A DNA stretch of 64,000 nucleotides from Lumnitzera littorea (GCA_024138015.1 JAMXBB010000004.1:75319443-75383442); one strand, 5' to 3'. Positions 11,887 through 23,880 are shown, counted from the stretch's first letter. The notes: generated by a model from the letters alone, not told the origin. Program-made: numbers and translations.

Positions 11887-12594
11887 AAGCAGCTCAATGA
11901 GATCACTCACAACCTAACCTTACTTAAGGGTTAAGATAAGAGCAAGAAGAGAGAAGTAAGCATACTTAGCTCACAAAAGGGGAAAGTATATTCAATATTA
12001 GAAGATGTATGATGATTCTTGCGTCTACATATTATAAGCGTATTTATACTCGAAATGTTAAGGCATCTTACCTAAAATGAAAAAGACAAAAGGTTACTGT
12101 TATAAAGAAGTAATGTACAAGGAATATCAAAGGGTATAAATGAAAATTCAAAGAAATCAATTATTAAGGCAGTAGAGTTCTTTTATATGGGAGTAGATAC
12201 GTAACAATAACTCTTTAAAGACACTTTTAACAAAAACAGACGAATGGTACGATTAAGATGGAAGTTGCTAAGTAGAAGTACCGATTAGACCTAAGGATCC
12301 TTTTAAGAAGACGTAGCTATGGATGTGTGTTAAGGTCCTTTACAACAATAATGTTGAACTGAAGGTCAACTCGATCATGGTTGAATAGACTTGTAAGGGG
12401 TGAGACTGTCAATGGAGCATGCTTTAGGTTGGCACTTGACTACTGAATGGTGAAAAGTTACTTAGCTTAACATGTAGAGTTGGTTGATAGTGAAGATCAT
12501 CTCGACATCAATAGAAGTTAGCTAGAGCAGGAGGATTCACTTTATTAATCCTTCAAGGCCTCAGGGTTGGGCTTGGGTAGTTCAATTCCTATCA
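11887..12594 (-). repeat. 3' LTR of element C, distal end missing
   Basis: On the minus strand it starts TGATAGGAATTG (right end, 12594) and carries TATAAATA (plus-strand TATTTATA at 12041-12048). It aligns with 17640-18361. Homology ends near 11887, so about 190 bp corresponding to 17462-17645 is absent; block K1 lies at the break. The first codons continue the polyprotein frame (ADDRN*TTQAQP*GLEGLIK). Confidence 0.75.
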
Positions 12595-12602
12595 TCCGCT
12601 TT
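12595..12602 (-). other. Polypurine tract of element C
   Basis: Minus-strand AAAGCGGA immediately before the TGATAGG LTR start. Confidence 0.65.
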
Positions 12603-14500
12603 AGGTTGATTTGGATTTAGGATCAAATCTGACTAGTCTTCGTTCAATTCTCCTTCAAGGTAATAAAGACTAAGGTCCATAATGTTAAAGGTATTAGAGA
12701 CTCCATATTCTTTTGGTAGTTCCAGTCAATAGGCATTGTCATTGATCTTTTAGAGTATTCTGAAGGGACTTTCGGCTCAAGCATATAACTTATTCTTTCT
12801 TTTGCTCGAGAACCTTTCCTTGCTCAAATACAACCACTCTAAATCTCCAGGTTGAAACTATACTTCCTTCCTTCCTTTTCTCCTTTCTCTCATTTTCTTG
12901 ATAACTTGATCAATCTATCAAGTAACTTCTTGTAGATCTATTATAAGGATTGTACTCAGGCTCTTGTATCAGCGTCTTCTTGCTCAGGTATTGATATTAC
13001 GGTATGATTAAGTTGTAGCTCTAAATTGAAGCCATAAATGACTTCAAAGGGTATCCATTTAGTCTTGTCATGTATAGTGCGGTTGTAAGCAAATTCCACT
13101 ACAAGCAGATAAACATCCCAATCAATTAAATTCTTCCCTATAACAACTCAAAGTAGTGATTGTAAAGTATGATTGACCACCTCTATTTGGCCATCGGTTT
13201 AAGAGTGATAGAAAGTGCTAAAGAGTAGTTTAGTTCCCATGTAACACCAAGGAGTTTTTTAAAAATGGCTTTGAAACTTTGGATCTCTATCTAATACTAT
13301 ACTTCTCAACACGCCTTGTAAACAAACAATTTTCTATAAAAAGAGAGAAACGATAGCCAAAGCATCGTTAGTTTTAAAGCAGGACAAAAAGTGTGTCATT
13401 TTACTAAATCTATCCATGACGACCATCACATAATTTTAGCCTTGGGCAATTCTTAGCAATGAAGAACAAAATCCATACTCAACTCAATCTATGGTTGGGA
13501 GGGAAACTGTAGAAAGTGAATCTGCTAATGAAAGTTGAAATCCTAAGACTATATGATTCGTCAGAAAAAGGTCAAAACAGGTAAAGGTATTGCTTTCCCT
13601 TACTCAACTCGGTATTTAGCCCCTTGTAAGTAGCATAACTCTTAGTAATCTAGTGCACATCATGCCTCATCTTTAGCCAAAAGAATTGTCCATTCAACAA
13701 CTCATATGTCCTCTTCTCTTTAAAATAGCTAGAGAGTCCTCTACTATAGGCTTCCTTAACTAACAGTTCTCATACAAAACAAGTTGGCATGCATAGTTTG
13801 CCACTCTAGAATAAATAACCATCTTTCATATGGTAGTCATCCACTATTCTTCCTTCAACACATCATCTAATTATAGGACCAAAATGAGGATCTTGAGGAT
13901 ATTGCTCCTTAATGCACGCAAAGAGTTTCATTTGTAGTTTAGTTAGAAGAACATGTCAGTATGATAAGGCATCAATAACAACATTGGTCTTGCCTTGTTT
14001 GCACTTGATTACAAAGTTGAATCCTTCTAAGAATTCAACCCATCGTGCTTATCTCTTTGATAATTTGGCCTAACTTTTAACGTTCCTCAATGATTCATTA
14101 TTTGTGTAAATGACAAACTCTCTTCGCAATAGATAGTGTTGCCATACTTATAGTGCTCAGATAAAGGGCTAACAATTCTTTGTCATATACTAAGTAGTTC
14201 AATTGAGGTCCTCGCTATGGTAAACAATTCATTGGCCTTCTTGCATCTAGACAGCGCCTATCCCAATACCTAATACGTTACATTCGAGCTCAAAAATCTT
14301 CTCAAAGTTTGGTAAAGCTAAGATTGGTGTAGAAGTCAATTTTGTCTTTACTTCATCAAAACTTCTTTCTTCTCTCTCTCCTTACTTCATCTCAATATTC
14401 TTCTTTGTTAGCTCATAAGGGGTACAACAATCATACTAAAGTTTCTAATGAATCTTCGATAAAAGGGTGTCAATTCATGGAAACTTCTTACCTCGACATA
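12603..14500 (-). pseudogene. Integrase and RNase H of element C (degenerate)
   Basis: Between the RT of C and its PPT. The minus strand shows fragments of the integrase C-terminal region (12650-12850) and core, and of RNase H (13900-14450), in broken frames. The identification rests mainly on position and on similarity of short pieces to elements B and D, since no continuous domain remains. The last frame, ILNPNQPKADDRN, crosses the PPT into the 3' LTR, as in B and A/D. Confidence 0.55.
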
Positions 14501-14519
14501 GGAGGTTTGAGTTAGCCAT

Positions 14520-15130
14520 TTAATAATGGCTTAGATCTTCTCATCATCTACTCATAAGCCTCCTCCACCTACTATATATCCTAAAAAAGCCACTTTCTCC
14601 TGGCAGAAACAACACTTCTTTAGATTGCCAAATAACCTCTCAACTTAGAGTACATCAAACATGGCATAGAGATGCTCAGTGTGGCTTAGCAAGTTGATAC
14701 TATATACAAGGATGTCGCCAATATATACCACAACACACTTTCCAATTAAGTTTCTTAGCATACGGTTTATCAATCTCATGAAGGTACTTGGGGGCATTTG
14801 ACAGGCCAAATGGCATAACCATCGATTCGTAAAGACCATGCCAAGTTTTGAATGTAGCTTTCCACTCATTTCCCGATCATATCCAAATTTGATGGTAGCC
14901 AAACTTCAAATCAATTTTACTAAAAACCCTAATGCCATTTAGTTCATCTAACATACCATCTAGTTTGAGGATAGGATATCGATACTTAATCGTGATCTTG
15001 CTCACAACTTTGCTATCCATACATATACGCCAAGTGCCATCCTTTTTTAGTACAAGGAGGGTTAGCATAGTACAAAGGTTAAGACTCTCTCTTACATAAC
15101 CCTTTTCCAATAGTTCATTGACATGTCTCT
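14520..15130 (-). pseudogene. pol: Reverse transcriptase of element C (degenerate)
   Basis: The minus strand from 15110 reads EKGYVRESL, LVLKKDGTWRICMDSKVV, KYRYPILKLDGMLDELNG, VFSKIDLKFGYHQIWI, then after a shift FMRLINRMLRNLIGKCVVVY and IGDILVYSINLLSHTEHL. The catalytic box is YIGD instead of YxDD, so the first aspartate is lost. KKCCFCQEKVAFLGYIVGGGG follows at about 14570-14640. The order and spacing are those of plant Ty3/gypsy RT. Confidence 0.8.
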
Positions 15131-15429
15131 AAAGCTTAATAGCTTATTTGGGGTCCATCCGATAAGCTGGCTTATTCAGTAAGGTAGTGATGGAAATCAA
15201 GTCAATGTAGTGTTCAATGCCTCAGAAGGGGAGTAATCCCTTAGGAAACTATTCGAGAAACAAGTCAGCATATTCATCTAGTAGCTCCCTAAGCTCTCGA
15301 AGTAGCCTAATCTACTCCTTCAACTCTAGCAGTCGTCTAATCAATAAGAAAGTCAACATATCAACCTTAATAGCTTCTCAAAGCTAAACTCTGCTAAGAA
15401 TCAAAGTCTTCTTAGGTCCTCAAGCAAGT

Positions 15430-15800
15430 TTAGCTTACAACTTGCTAACTTGACTTAGCGTCATAGGGGTCAATGTAATCTTCCTCCTATCCTTTTCAAA
15501 TACATAGGTGTCTTAAATCAATCATGTATAACCTTCCAATCAAAAAGCCAAGGTTTGCCTAGGAACACATGAGATGCACACATGGGTAGTATGTCACAAA
15601 GAATTTTTTCAAAAAAGTTTTTTATTGAGATTAGCAACAACAATTGTTGAGTGACATGTAGTACTCCCTTCTCATTCAACTAGTGTAACTTATATGGCTT
15701 CGGGTGTGAAATGATTACTTAAGTTTCTTAATTAGGTTAGCAAATGTGACATTAGTGTAGCTTTCACTTACACTATGAGTGTACAAACCTGCTCGTTCAC
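15430..15800 (-). pseudogene. Aspartic protease of element C (degenerate)
   Basis: The minus strand shows SESYTNVTFANLIKKLK (about 15690-15765), corresponding to the D-S-G-S-x-TN active-site region of plant gypsy proteases with the aspartate lost. A tail carrying stops follows. It lies between gag and RT as expected. Confidence 0.55.
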
Positions 15801-17130
15801 CTTGCATGTGATATGAAACAAATTCTCTCTCTACTCTTCCTAGGTTTTATACTTATCATACATCGGACAAGTACAGTTAGTTTATCTAGATATTTAGCAA
15901 ACACATATTCCTCAACCAGTTTGGCATCAACCTTAATCTTTTCCTCCACTTCTTTTTGCTCCTCTGGTTCCTCATTTGTATTATCCACTTTAATTTTTTG
16001 GGCATTTCCCTTAATAATCACAGTCCTTTTGTTCAAACACTAGGTGGCCATGTACCCAAGTCTTTACTACTTAAAGCAATTGATTTAGCTTGTTATCGTC
16101 CTAGATCCTTATCTCTTCTCATAAGTTCTCAATTATACTTCACCTTCAGTTGGCCAACTCTTCTACTTAGCTCTAACATCTATTTGTCTACTTGGTTCTA
16201 CACTTTGCTAAGCTTAGTAGCTTCCTTGAGTAGGTTGGCCTAGTTGGACCAGTTGGCTCATTAGATGTCGACTCAAACTGTTCCTTCTTTACTTCTCTAC
16301 TCACTAGGTTACTCTTATACCCTCATCCAATGTAGTGAACTGTTAAAATTCCACAATATCTCGAACGTCATTTCTTAATCCGGTAAAAAACCTAAATATT
16401 GTTCAAGCCGACTGTTTATCTACTTCACAATAGATCATGAGCATTTGAAACTCTTGAACATATTCATCAACAATTCGACTCCCTTATCTCAACTCTCAAA
16501 GTTGAGCAAAAGTATCTTGTAAATAAGTGTCTAGCATAAATTTGTTTCTAAGGATCCTCTTCATCTCAGGCCAAGTATTAACTTCTCTATATCGTTCTCA
16601 TTGTCTCATAGTTTGGAAGTTCTTTTGCCACATAGTAGCATAACTTGAGAACTCAACAATGGTAGTCGTTACCTTCTCATGGTCCTTATACTAGTAATAA
16701 TCAAAAATAGATTGTACCTTCTCTTCCTAGTTTAAGTAGTCGTCAACACTTCTAGTATCAATCCACATCACCTTAATCATCCATGGTTGGCAGCTTGAAG
16801 TGCTTGAGCTTGCTCGTCTTCTTCATTATACTCTTCTTCTCCTTCATCATCCATATCACCTAAATCAATCCTTCTTCATACTCATCCTCCTATTCCTCCA
16901 CCTTAAGCTTGTTGAGCCGAAATCTATCCTTTAATAGGTCGAGTAGCTTATAGGGTATTCTACATGGCCTTAGTAGGTCGATAGGTTAGTGCATAAATAG
17001 CTCTAGCTAAATTAGCTATGAGGTTAGCAACCTCATCAATTTGTTCATCTGTACTTTTGGGGTTGTTGTCCATGGTAGACAACACCACTATTGCCATTCC
17101 TAATACCAGCATTGATACTAGGATCCATCA
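15797..17130 (-). pseudogene. gag: gag of element C (degenerate)
   Basis: The minus strand carries a gag domain at about 16340-16640, with the segments RGSLETN, KGVELLMNMF and LNNI*VFYRI in shifting frames parallel to the gag of B. It carries a decayed CCHC knuckle at about 16030-16075 (CFK**RLGYMAT*CLN), where the second cysteine is lost. The segment after the knuckle (16036 to 15797) is acidic (NTNEEPEEQKEVEEKIKVD), as in the corresponding stretch of element B. Upstream lie the leader and PBS of C. Confidence 0.65.
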
Positions 17131-17445
17131 TTCTCTCTAATAAACTTAACAACAAGCTTAAAATCTAAGAAACAACAAATATTGTGCCTCCAATCTAAAC
17201 AACATACACACTCTTTCATGCAAATATTTAACTAATCCGTGAATATGATAACTACTCCAAAGAACAATATATCTAACAGAAACTTGCTCTATCTTCATAT
17301 GTTTAAAATAGGAACAAATAGAGCATACAACCACAGCAAACTTCTACTCCTACTTACTTGCTAACTTCTATGTGACTATAACATACTACCACAACAAACA
17401 CTACTTACAAGAAAGCTTAAATATAACTTAGCTAAATGAACCTCC

Positions 17446-17457
17446 GCTTTGATGCCA
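17446..17457 (-). other. Primer-binding site of element C
   Basis: The minus strand reads TGGCATCAAAGC, two mismatches from TGGTATCAGAGC, directly after the 5' LTR. Confidence 0.75.
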
Positions 17458-17461
17458 AAGA

Positions 17462-18361
17462 TGATACGCTACATCAAGAGTTGACAAAGGCGACCGTAAA
17501 GGGGTGGGGCCAAGCTTGTAGAAAGCTTGAAAACGAAGGTAGGAAGATGCATGAATAACAACAAAAATAAACAAGAAACCCATGAACGATTTCGAGGATA
17601 TGATGCATCAAGAAAACTCTACGGACTCACAAAGCTAACTTGATACAATGCACGAGCAGCTAGATGAGGTCACTCAGTACCTAACCTTGTTTAAGGATTA
17701 AGATAAGAGTAAGAAGAGGGAAGTAAGCACATTTAGCTCACAAAAAGGGGAAGTATATTCAATATTAAAAGATGTATGATGATTGTTACGGCTACATATT
17801 ACAAAAGTATTTATACCTAAAATGTTAGGGCATCCTATCTAAAATGAAAAAGATAAAAAGGGTAGTGTCCAAAAGAAGTAATGTATAAGGAATATTAAAG
17901 GGTATAAATGAAAATTCAAAGAAATTAGTCATTAGAGCAATAGAGTTCTTTCATGTAGGACTAAACACATAGTAATAGCTCTTTGGAGACGCTTCTAGTA
18001 GAAATAGATTAATGGTATGATCCAAATGGAGGTTACCAACTAGACTTGAGGATCCTTCTGAGAAGTTGTAGCTATGGATATGTGTTAGGGTCCTCGACAC
18101 CAATATTGCTAAGCTGAATGTTGGCTCAGTCATGGTTAAGCAAACGTGTGAGAGGTCGAACTATCAGTGGAGCATGCTTCAAGTCGGTACTCAGTTATCG
18201 ATAGATGAGAAGTTACTTAGCTTGGCATGTGAAGATAGTTAGCAATGAAGATCATCTTAGCCTTGGCAAAAGTTAGCTTAAAGAGGAGGATTCTCCTTGT
18301 CAGTCCTTTAAGGCCTTGGGCTTGGGCTTAGGTTAAAGGTGTAGTAATTATATTCTTATTA
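17462..18361 (-). repeat. 5' LTR of element C
   Basis: 900 bp. On the minus strand it runs from TAATAAGAAT at 18361 to GTATCA at 17462. TATAAATA on the minus strand corresponds to plus-strand 17808-17815. It aligns with 11887-12594. The PBS follows at 17457. Confidence 0.8.
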
Positions 18362-20781
18362 GAAGGGTATACTGTGCCTGCATTACTTATGCCGAAGAAG
18401 GATGACACTTGGCATATGTGTATGGATAACAAAAATATCAACAAGATTACAATCAAGTACAAATACCCCATTCCAAGGTTGGATGATAAGCTAGACGAAC
18501 TAAGTGGTGCTAAGGTGTTCAGCAAGATCGACCTGAAATCAAGATACTACCATATTTGAATGAGGCAAGGGGATGAATGGAAAACTACTTTTAAGACCCA
18601 ACATGGCCAGGATGGTCATGCCTTTTAGACTGTTAAACACCCTAAGAACTTTTATGAGATTAATGAACCATGTTTTAATAAACCTGATCGGGAAGTTTGT
18701 CGTTGTCTATTTCGACAACATCCTCATATACAATACTAACCTAGCAAGTCATATTGACCACCTCTGAGCTATTTTTGTTGTCCTCTAAGCAGATAAATTG
18801 TTTGGAAATATGAAGAAATGTTGTTTCTATTAAGAAGAGGTCATCTTCCTAAGTGATGTAGTTAGTAGAGGAGGATTGAGAGTTGATGAAGAGATGGTTT
18901 GAGCTATTATTGAGTGGCTGATCCTTACTTCATGTGCTAAGGTAAGGAGTTTCCATGGATTTGCATCATCTTACCGATGCTTTATCTGAGGATTTAATAC
19001 TATAGTAACACCTCTAAATAAGTTAACAAAGAAGAATGTAGAATTTAAGTGGGGAGAGATAGAATAGCGTAGTTTTGCTAAAGTAAAAGCAAGGTTGATT
19101 TCTGCCTTAATCTTAACTCTATCAAACTTTGATAAAGTGTTTGAGCTCGAATGCGATGTATCAAATGTCAGCATTGGAGCCACACTAGCGTAAGAAGGCT
19201 AACCTATCACTTATTGTAGTGAAAAGCTCCAAGGAGCACAACTAAACTATTCTGTATATGACAAAGAACTCTTGGCATTAATTAGAGCTCTTCGCGCATA
19301 GCAGCATTATCTTCTACCAAAGGAATTGTCATATACATGAATCATGAGTCCTTAAGGTACCTGCGAAGCCAATCAAAGCTTTCTAAATGCTAAGCTTGAC
19401 GAGTTAAATTTCTAGGAAGGTTTAATTTCATCATCAAATACAAGTAAGGCAATAATAATGTTGTTATCGATGCTCTATCAAAAAGACATGGTCTTCTTAC
19501 CAAGTTGTAGACCAAGCTACTAGGATTTGCAAGCATCAAAGAATAATATCAACGTCATTCTCATTTTGATCTTATATATAGACACTATGGAGAAGGTAGA
19601 ATAGTAGATGAATACCATGTAGAAGATGGTTATTTGTTTTGAGGTGGCAAATTATGTGTGTCGAGCTATTCATTAGGGAACCATTGGTGAGAGAAGAACA
19701 TAGTAGAGGACTCTCTAGTCACTTTAGAAATAGAAGGACATATGAGTTGCTAAATGATAAGTTCATCTAGCCTAATATGAAACAAGATGTGCATCATGTG
19801 ATTAATGGATATACCACCTGCAAGAAGGTGAAGAGTCAAGCTGAACAAGGGAAGGCAATGCCTCTGCGTGTTCCAACCAAACTATAGGCTAACCTAATTA
19901 TGGATTTTATCCTCGGATTACCCCAAACTGCTCGAGACAAAGACTCTATGATGGCTGTTGTAGATAGGTTTAGTGAGACGGCACACTTTGTTCCTTATAC
20001 CAAAACTAACAACACTTTAGCTATTGCTTCTTTGTTTTTTTGCAGGAAATAGTTTGCTTGCATGGAGTATCGAAGAGTGTATTGTGAAATAAAGACCTAA
20101 AGTTCTTGAGCAATTTTTGGAGAACTCTATAGCATTGGATGGAAACTAAATTATTGTTCTGTACTTCTTATCACCTCCAATCAATGACCAAACAAAGGTT
20201 ATCATCCACACCCTGGGATCATTATTCTGAGCTATAATGGGAAAGAACTTAGCTAATTGGGACGTCTACCTACTCGTAGGAGAATTTCCTTACAACAAAA
20301 CAGCACACACCACCATGGACATGCCCCATTTGAGGCTATCTACTATTTCAATCCTTGACTAACCCTTGATCACACTTTGATGCTGCCTATTGACTAAGAA
20401 GATCTAGAAGCAAGAACCAAAGCCCAATCTGTCTAACAGATCTACCAACAAGTTGCCCATCATATTGACCAAGTTACCAGAAAACTAAAAGAGAAAGGTA
20501 AAGGAAGGAAGATTAAGTAGTTTCAACCCAATGACTAAGTGTGGTTACACTTTAGTAAGGAGAGGTTTCTTAACAAGAGAAAGAATAAGTTGTTTGCTAG
20601 AGCTAAAGGATCATTTAGGATACTTCAAAAGATAAACAATAATGCATACTAACTAAAACTAAAAAGACTTTGGAGTGTTTAACATGTTTAATGTTGTTGA
20701 TCTCAACCCTTACTAACTTGAAGAGAACTTAGATGAGGACCAGTTGAATTTGATCTCAAATCCTAATCAACCCAGTGGGGA
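18362..20781 (+). pseudogene. pol: RT, RNase H and integrase of element A/D (degenerate)
   Basis: RT starts abruptly after element C with PALLMPKKDDTWHMCMDN, then YKYPIPRLDDKLDELSGAK, VFSKIDLKSRYYHI, and FVVVYFDNILIYNTNLASH (catalytic YFDD changed to YFDN). RNase H shows FELECDVSNVSIGATLA and YDKELLALIRALR. Integrase shows the zinc region (HHVINGYTTCKKVKSQ), the core IMDFILGLPQTARDKDS with VVDRFSETAHFVPYTKTN, and the C-terminal SKERFLNKRKNKLF and FRILQKINNNAY. The last frame, LNLISNPNQPSGDDKN then PTTKPLT*AQRLESM, passes through the PPT into the 3' LTR. Many in-frame stops; non-functional. Confidence 0.8.
20774..20781 (+). other. Polypurine tract of element A/D
   Basis: AGTGGGGA directly before the TGATAAGAA LTR start. 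Confidence 0.7.
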
Positions 20782-21688
20782 TGATAAGAATCCGACTACT
20801 AAACCCTTGACCTGAGCCCAAAGGTTAGAAAGCATGTCTAAGCAAGATCTTTCTTTATGCTTCGTAACTTAAGAGTCTAAACTGCTATAGTTTGCCAACT
20901 TGATCCTCAAATCGAACTAAACCTTCTTGCGCTTATTGATAGTTTCCAATTGTTAACTAGAAGTATACTCAAACAACAGCTTGACCTATCTGACCATTTG
21001 TTTAGCTAACCTAAATCTAAGCTATATCAAACACGTTTGAGTTGAATTCACCTTAGAAGAGTTACCTACTTAGCTTAACATTGCCGAACTATTAGCTTGA
21101 CTCAGCATCATTACTCAGCAATAGCTAAGCTAGCCGTATAATTTATCTACTTTTGCTAAGTGTACAACCATTAATCATCTACCATGTGTTCGAGCACCCC
21201 TTGTGATAGAATGTTTCGTACAAAATGTTCATTTTGCTAAATTTTCATCCTTACCATTTGGATATTCCTTGTATCATACTTATTTTAGACATTATCCTTT
21301 TTAGTCTTTTCCATTTTAGATAGGATGCCTTAACTTTTCAGGTATAAATACCTTTTTGTACTGTGTAGCCGCAAACATCTACATGGACATTGAATATACC
21401 CCTCTTTTTCGTGAGCATTGCTCTCTATTGTGTTTACTTCACTCTTATTTTAATCCTTAAGTAAGGCTAAGTGGAGAATACCCTCACGAAGTTCTCTTGT
21501 ACATTACATTGAGTTCACTCTGTAGGTCTTTAGTAGTTTCCCAGTATGTCATATCCTTAGAGTAGATTAAGGTTTGCTTGTTCGTTTCTTTGACTCTCAT
21601 GCATTTCCATCCTTATTTTCAAGCTTTCTACAAACTTAGACCTACCCCTTACAACCGACCTTGTCGATCCTTGGCATGGGTCATATCA
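20782..21688 (+). repeat. 3' LTR of element A/D
   Basis: 907 bp, TGATAAG...ATATCA, with TATAAATA at 21343-21350. It is the partner of 1334-2237. Its first codons extend the pol frame (KPLT*AQRLESMSKQDLSL), and the 5' LTR keeps the related EPLTQA*GLKSMAKRVLSL. Confidence 0.85.
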
Positions 21689-21693
21689 AAAGC
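21689..21693. repeat. Target-site duplication AAAGC, right copy, of element A/D
   Basis: Exact copy of 1329-1333, immediately after the terminal TATCA of the 3' LTR. Confidence 0.8.
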
Positions 21694-22135
21694 TTCTATT
21701 AAAGCCTATACTACACTTCTCCGCAACATGTCATCCTTACATTTTTTCTTCTAAAAGTTTCTACTCAAGCTTCTATTGAGTTTCTTAGCTACATATCATT
21801 TTAAATCTTCTACCTAACCTTCTACATGTCCTCCATCAAATGTCTTCTAAGGTTCTACACAAGTTTCTACAATAATCCTATCCTCGCTTCTTAATACAAT
21901 CAAACCTTCTACTTTAAGCTTCTATCAGTGTTTTGCACAATACATTTAGACATTTATTTAGCATCCCAAGGTTTTACTACAACTTCTACACTTATATAAC
22001 TTCTAATTCTCTTTGTACAACCTTCTACCAAAGGCTCTACAAATTTTAAAAACTTTCTTCATAACTTTTTCTTGCAAAATTTTGATCAAATAATACTTTT
22101 TTGTTATCATCAAAACTAAGTTAGAGAGAACCTAA
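21694..22135. repeat. TTCTAC-rich block L, right part
   Basis: CTTCTAC/TTCTA words recur about every 20-40 bases (for example near 21716, 21759, 21807, 21822, 21849 and 21866), as on the left side of A/D. The block ends in TTGTTATCATCAAAAC at about 22102, a type of sequence often seen near LTR borders of plant Copia elements. It interrupts the Copia protease that ends at about 22137. No coding content. Probably a piece of LTR or UTR of another element. Confidence 0.4.
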
Positions 22136-22136
22136 C

Positions 22137-23516
22137 AATGTATTAGTTGAATTGAAAATCAGGAACTAGAAGAACTTTATGCAAGGTAATGTATTTATTA
22201 ATACAAACAGTACCAATTGTTGTGACAATCTTAAGTGAAGCATTTAGTAATTTGACTTAAATTAGATTAATAAGTGTGTATATGTTAGACAAAATATGTG
22301 TGAAAGGCATCATATGATTTGATACACCAGTATCCATAATTCAATTACCTAAAACATTCTCATTATGACTAAGTGAAGTTAAAGAAGAACTAGAGAAAGC
22401 ATAAACATTACCTAAAAAATGGGCTAATGCTGTGTGATCATCAATATGTTGCCTTAATTTCAAAGCATTCATGACCTCTGCGCAAACATTAGAAACAAGC
22501 TAACCATCAACATTAGCAACATTGTAGCTTATTCCAGCTATACTAAACTTTGGTAGATCAAATGGAGTATCATATTCTATAATGTTCCTTCTATCAACAT
22601 ATACATTTACTACTACTTCAACACTTAATCTATCTCTTTGATTATTATACCACTCAAGGTAACCAATCAACTTAAAGCACCTCTTAATCATGCGACCAAA
22701 TTTTTGGCAATGTGAGCAAAAAAAATTTTACTTTTCAACTCCTTTCATTTTTTATCTTTTTTATTTGCTGAAAGTTTCTATTATTGTCCATAAATAACCA
22801 TACAAGCAACATTCTCTTCACTAGCATTTGTCTACCCACTCAATTGTTTGTGTTTTTCAATTTGAAAAAGTAAGTAATATGCATTACTCATCATAGGTAA
22901 TGGCTCCATTAACAACACTCGATTTTGCACATATTCATACACATCATTTAACCTCATGAGAAACTATAGCAGTTGATTTTTGTTTTGTATTTCAAAAATT
23001 TTTTCATTTAGATCACAAGAACAAACATTCATCACACTAAAAGAATATTTAGGAAAAGTGGAAAAATTATTAAGTTCATCCCAAAGCTTCCTAAGCCAAT
23101 TATAACAATAGTATTGGCTCCTTGCTTTAAATTTACTATCTCTTGCTGCAATTGCTATATTAGTCAGCCGTTTGTTAAACCAAATTTCTCACAAATGTCA
23201 TCCTATAATTCTTTTGATGATCTCACATTCTCATAGAATTTAAAAGCCAACAATGTATCATATAGTTGCACTAAATCCATTTGTTCAAATCAACATTATC
23301 ACTATCAAGCATAGGGCAAGATCCATCAAAAAACCCTAATTCAGAGTTTGTACCTAATGCTAATTTGATATTTCTACTCCAACCTAAAAAATTCAATCCA
23401 TTTAATAGCTTGCTAGTAATAACTCTCCTTGGACTATCAAATCTACTTAGTTGTAAAGGATCTCCAATACTTGAATCACCATTAACACGTATACCAATAT
23501 TGATAAGATCAAACAT
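22137..23516 (-). pseudogene. Copia element J: gag and protease fragment
   Basis: On the minus strand from 23516 the N-terminal gag module reads DPLQLSRFDSPRRVITSKLL and FLGWSRNIKLALGTNSELGF with GSCPMLD, which is the Copia-type gag start. Then come IFEIQNKNQLL*FLMRLND and VYEYVQNRVLLMEPLPMM, the central Copia gag region. A zinc-knuckle-like CFKLIGYLEWY follows (about 22647-22679). The protease follows with IMDTGVSNHM, keeping the D-T-G triad, then GTVCINKYITLHKVLLVPDF. Coding similarity stops at about 22137, at block L, and the rest of pol is absent. A few stops and shifts are present. It is less decayed than the gypsy elements. Confidence 0.8.
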
Positions 23517-23580
23517 TGTTCATTCTCAATTCAAACAAGAAGAAACTAAAAATAGATGACAACAAGAAAAAACTTCTACT

Positions 23581-23592
23581 ACTTTGATATCA
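23581..23592 (-). other. Primer-binding site of Copia element J
   Basis: The minus strand reads TGATATCAAAGT, adjacent to a TG...-type LTR end at 23593 and about 65 bp upstream of the gag start at 23516. Confidence 0.65.
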
Positions 23593-23880
23593 TGTAAAGA
23601 CTTGCTATATCACTTAGAAGAAATGAAGAAGAAATCACTTACTAGACGATTGTAGTAGAAGACTTGTATATGAAGTACAAATCATTAGCTCACTATGGCC
23701 TTAAAAAAAAAGGAAAAAGAAAAAACAATCATTAGTTCACAAAGAAAAGAATACAATGTGAAGATTACAAAAATGACACTGAATTAACCAACTAATGTAT
23801 AGCTATATAAGCATATATATATATATATATAATCTTTCATACGCATACAATCAACACATGTATACATAAATAAGAGCACA
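23593..23880 (-). repeat. 5' LTR of Copia element J (right end uncertain)
   Basis: The minus-strand LTR end is ...CTTTACA (plus TGTAAAG at 23593), directly next to the PBS. It contains an (AT)n tract at about 23813-23832. No second copy is in the window, so the outer border near 23880 is a guess, set by the start of the 100-bp tandem repeat. Confidence 0.45.

Larger units (their letters stand above)
11887..18361 (-). mobile_element. Element C: Ty3/gypsy (CRM-type), minus strand, inserted in RT of A/D
   Basis: Read on the minus strand: 5' LTR (18361 to 17462), PBS (17457 to 17446), gag, protease, RT, RNase H, integrase, PPT (12602 to 12595) and 3' LTR (12594 to about 11887, shortened). At the right border the RT coding of A/D begins at once, so C landed inside that RT. 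The matching left half of A/D is not present on the other side. All coding parts carry multiple stops. Confidence 0.8.
1334..21688 (+). mobile_element. Element A/D: Ty3/gypsy (CRM-type chromovirus) split by two later gypsy insertions
   Basis: The left LTR (1334-2237) and right LTR (20782-21688) are alignable end to end, have near-matching TGATA/TATCA termini, and are bounded by identical AAAGC duplications. This shows they belong to one insertion now spread over 20 kb. Internal sequence survives only as 2238-2387 (PBS and leader) and 18362-20781 (RT to integrase); gag, protease and the first part of RT are absent. Between these pieces lie element B (+), AT-rich block K1 and element C (-). The LTRs look roughly 80 percent identical by eye, so the insertion is old. 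Lineage is inferred from the polyprotein tail that runs into the 3' LTR. Confidence 0.8.

Noticed and set aside
15813..16243. Plus-strand open frames of 76 and 95 codons
   Set aside because: They are the reverse strand of the gag of element C; hydrophobic runs are the complement of acidic Gag sequence.
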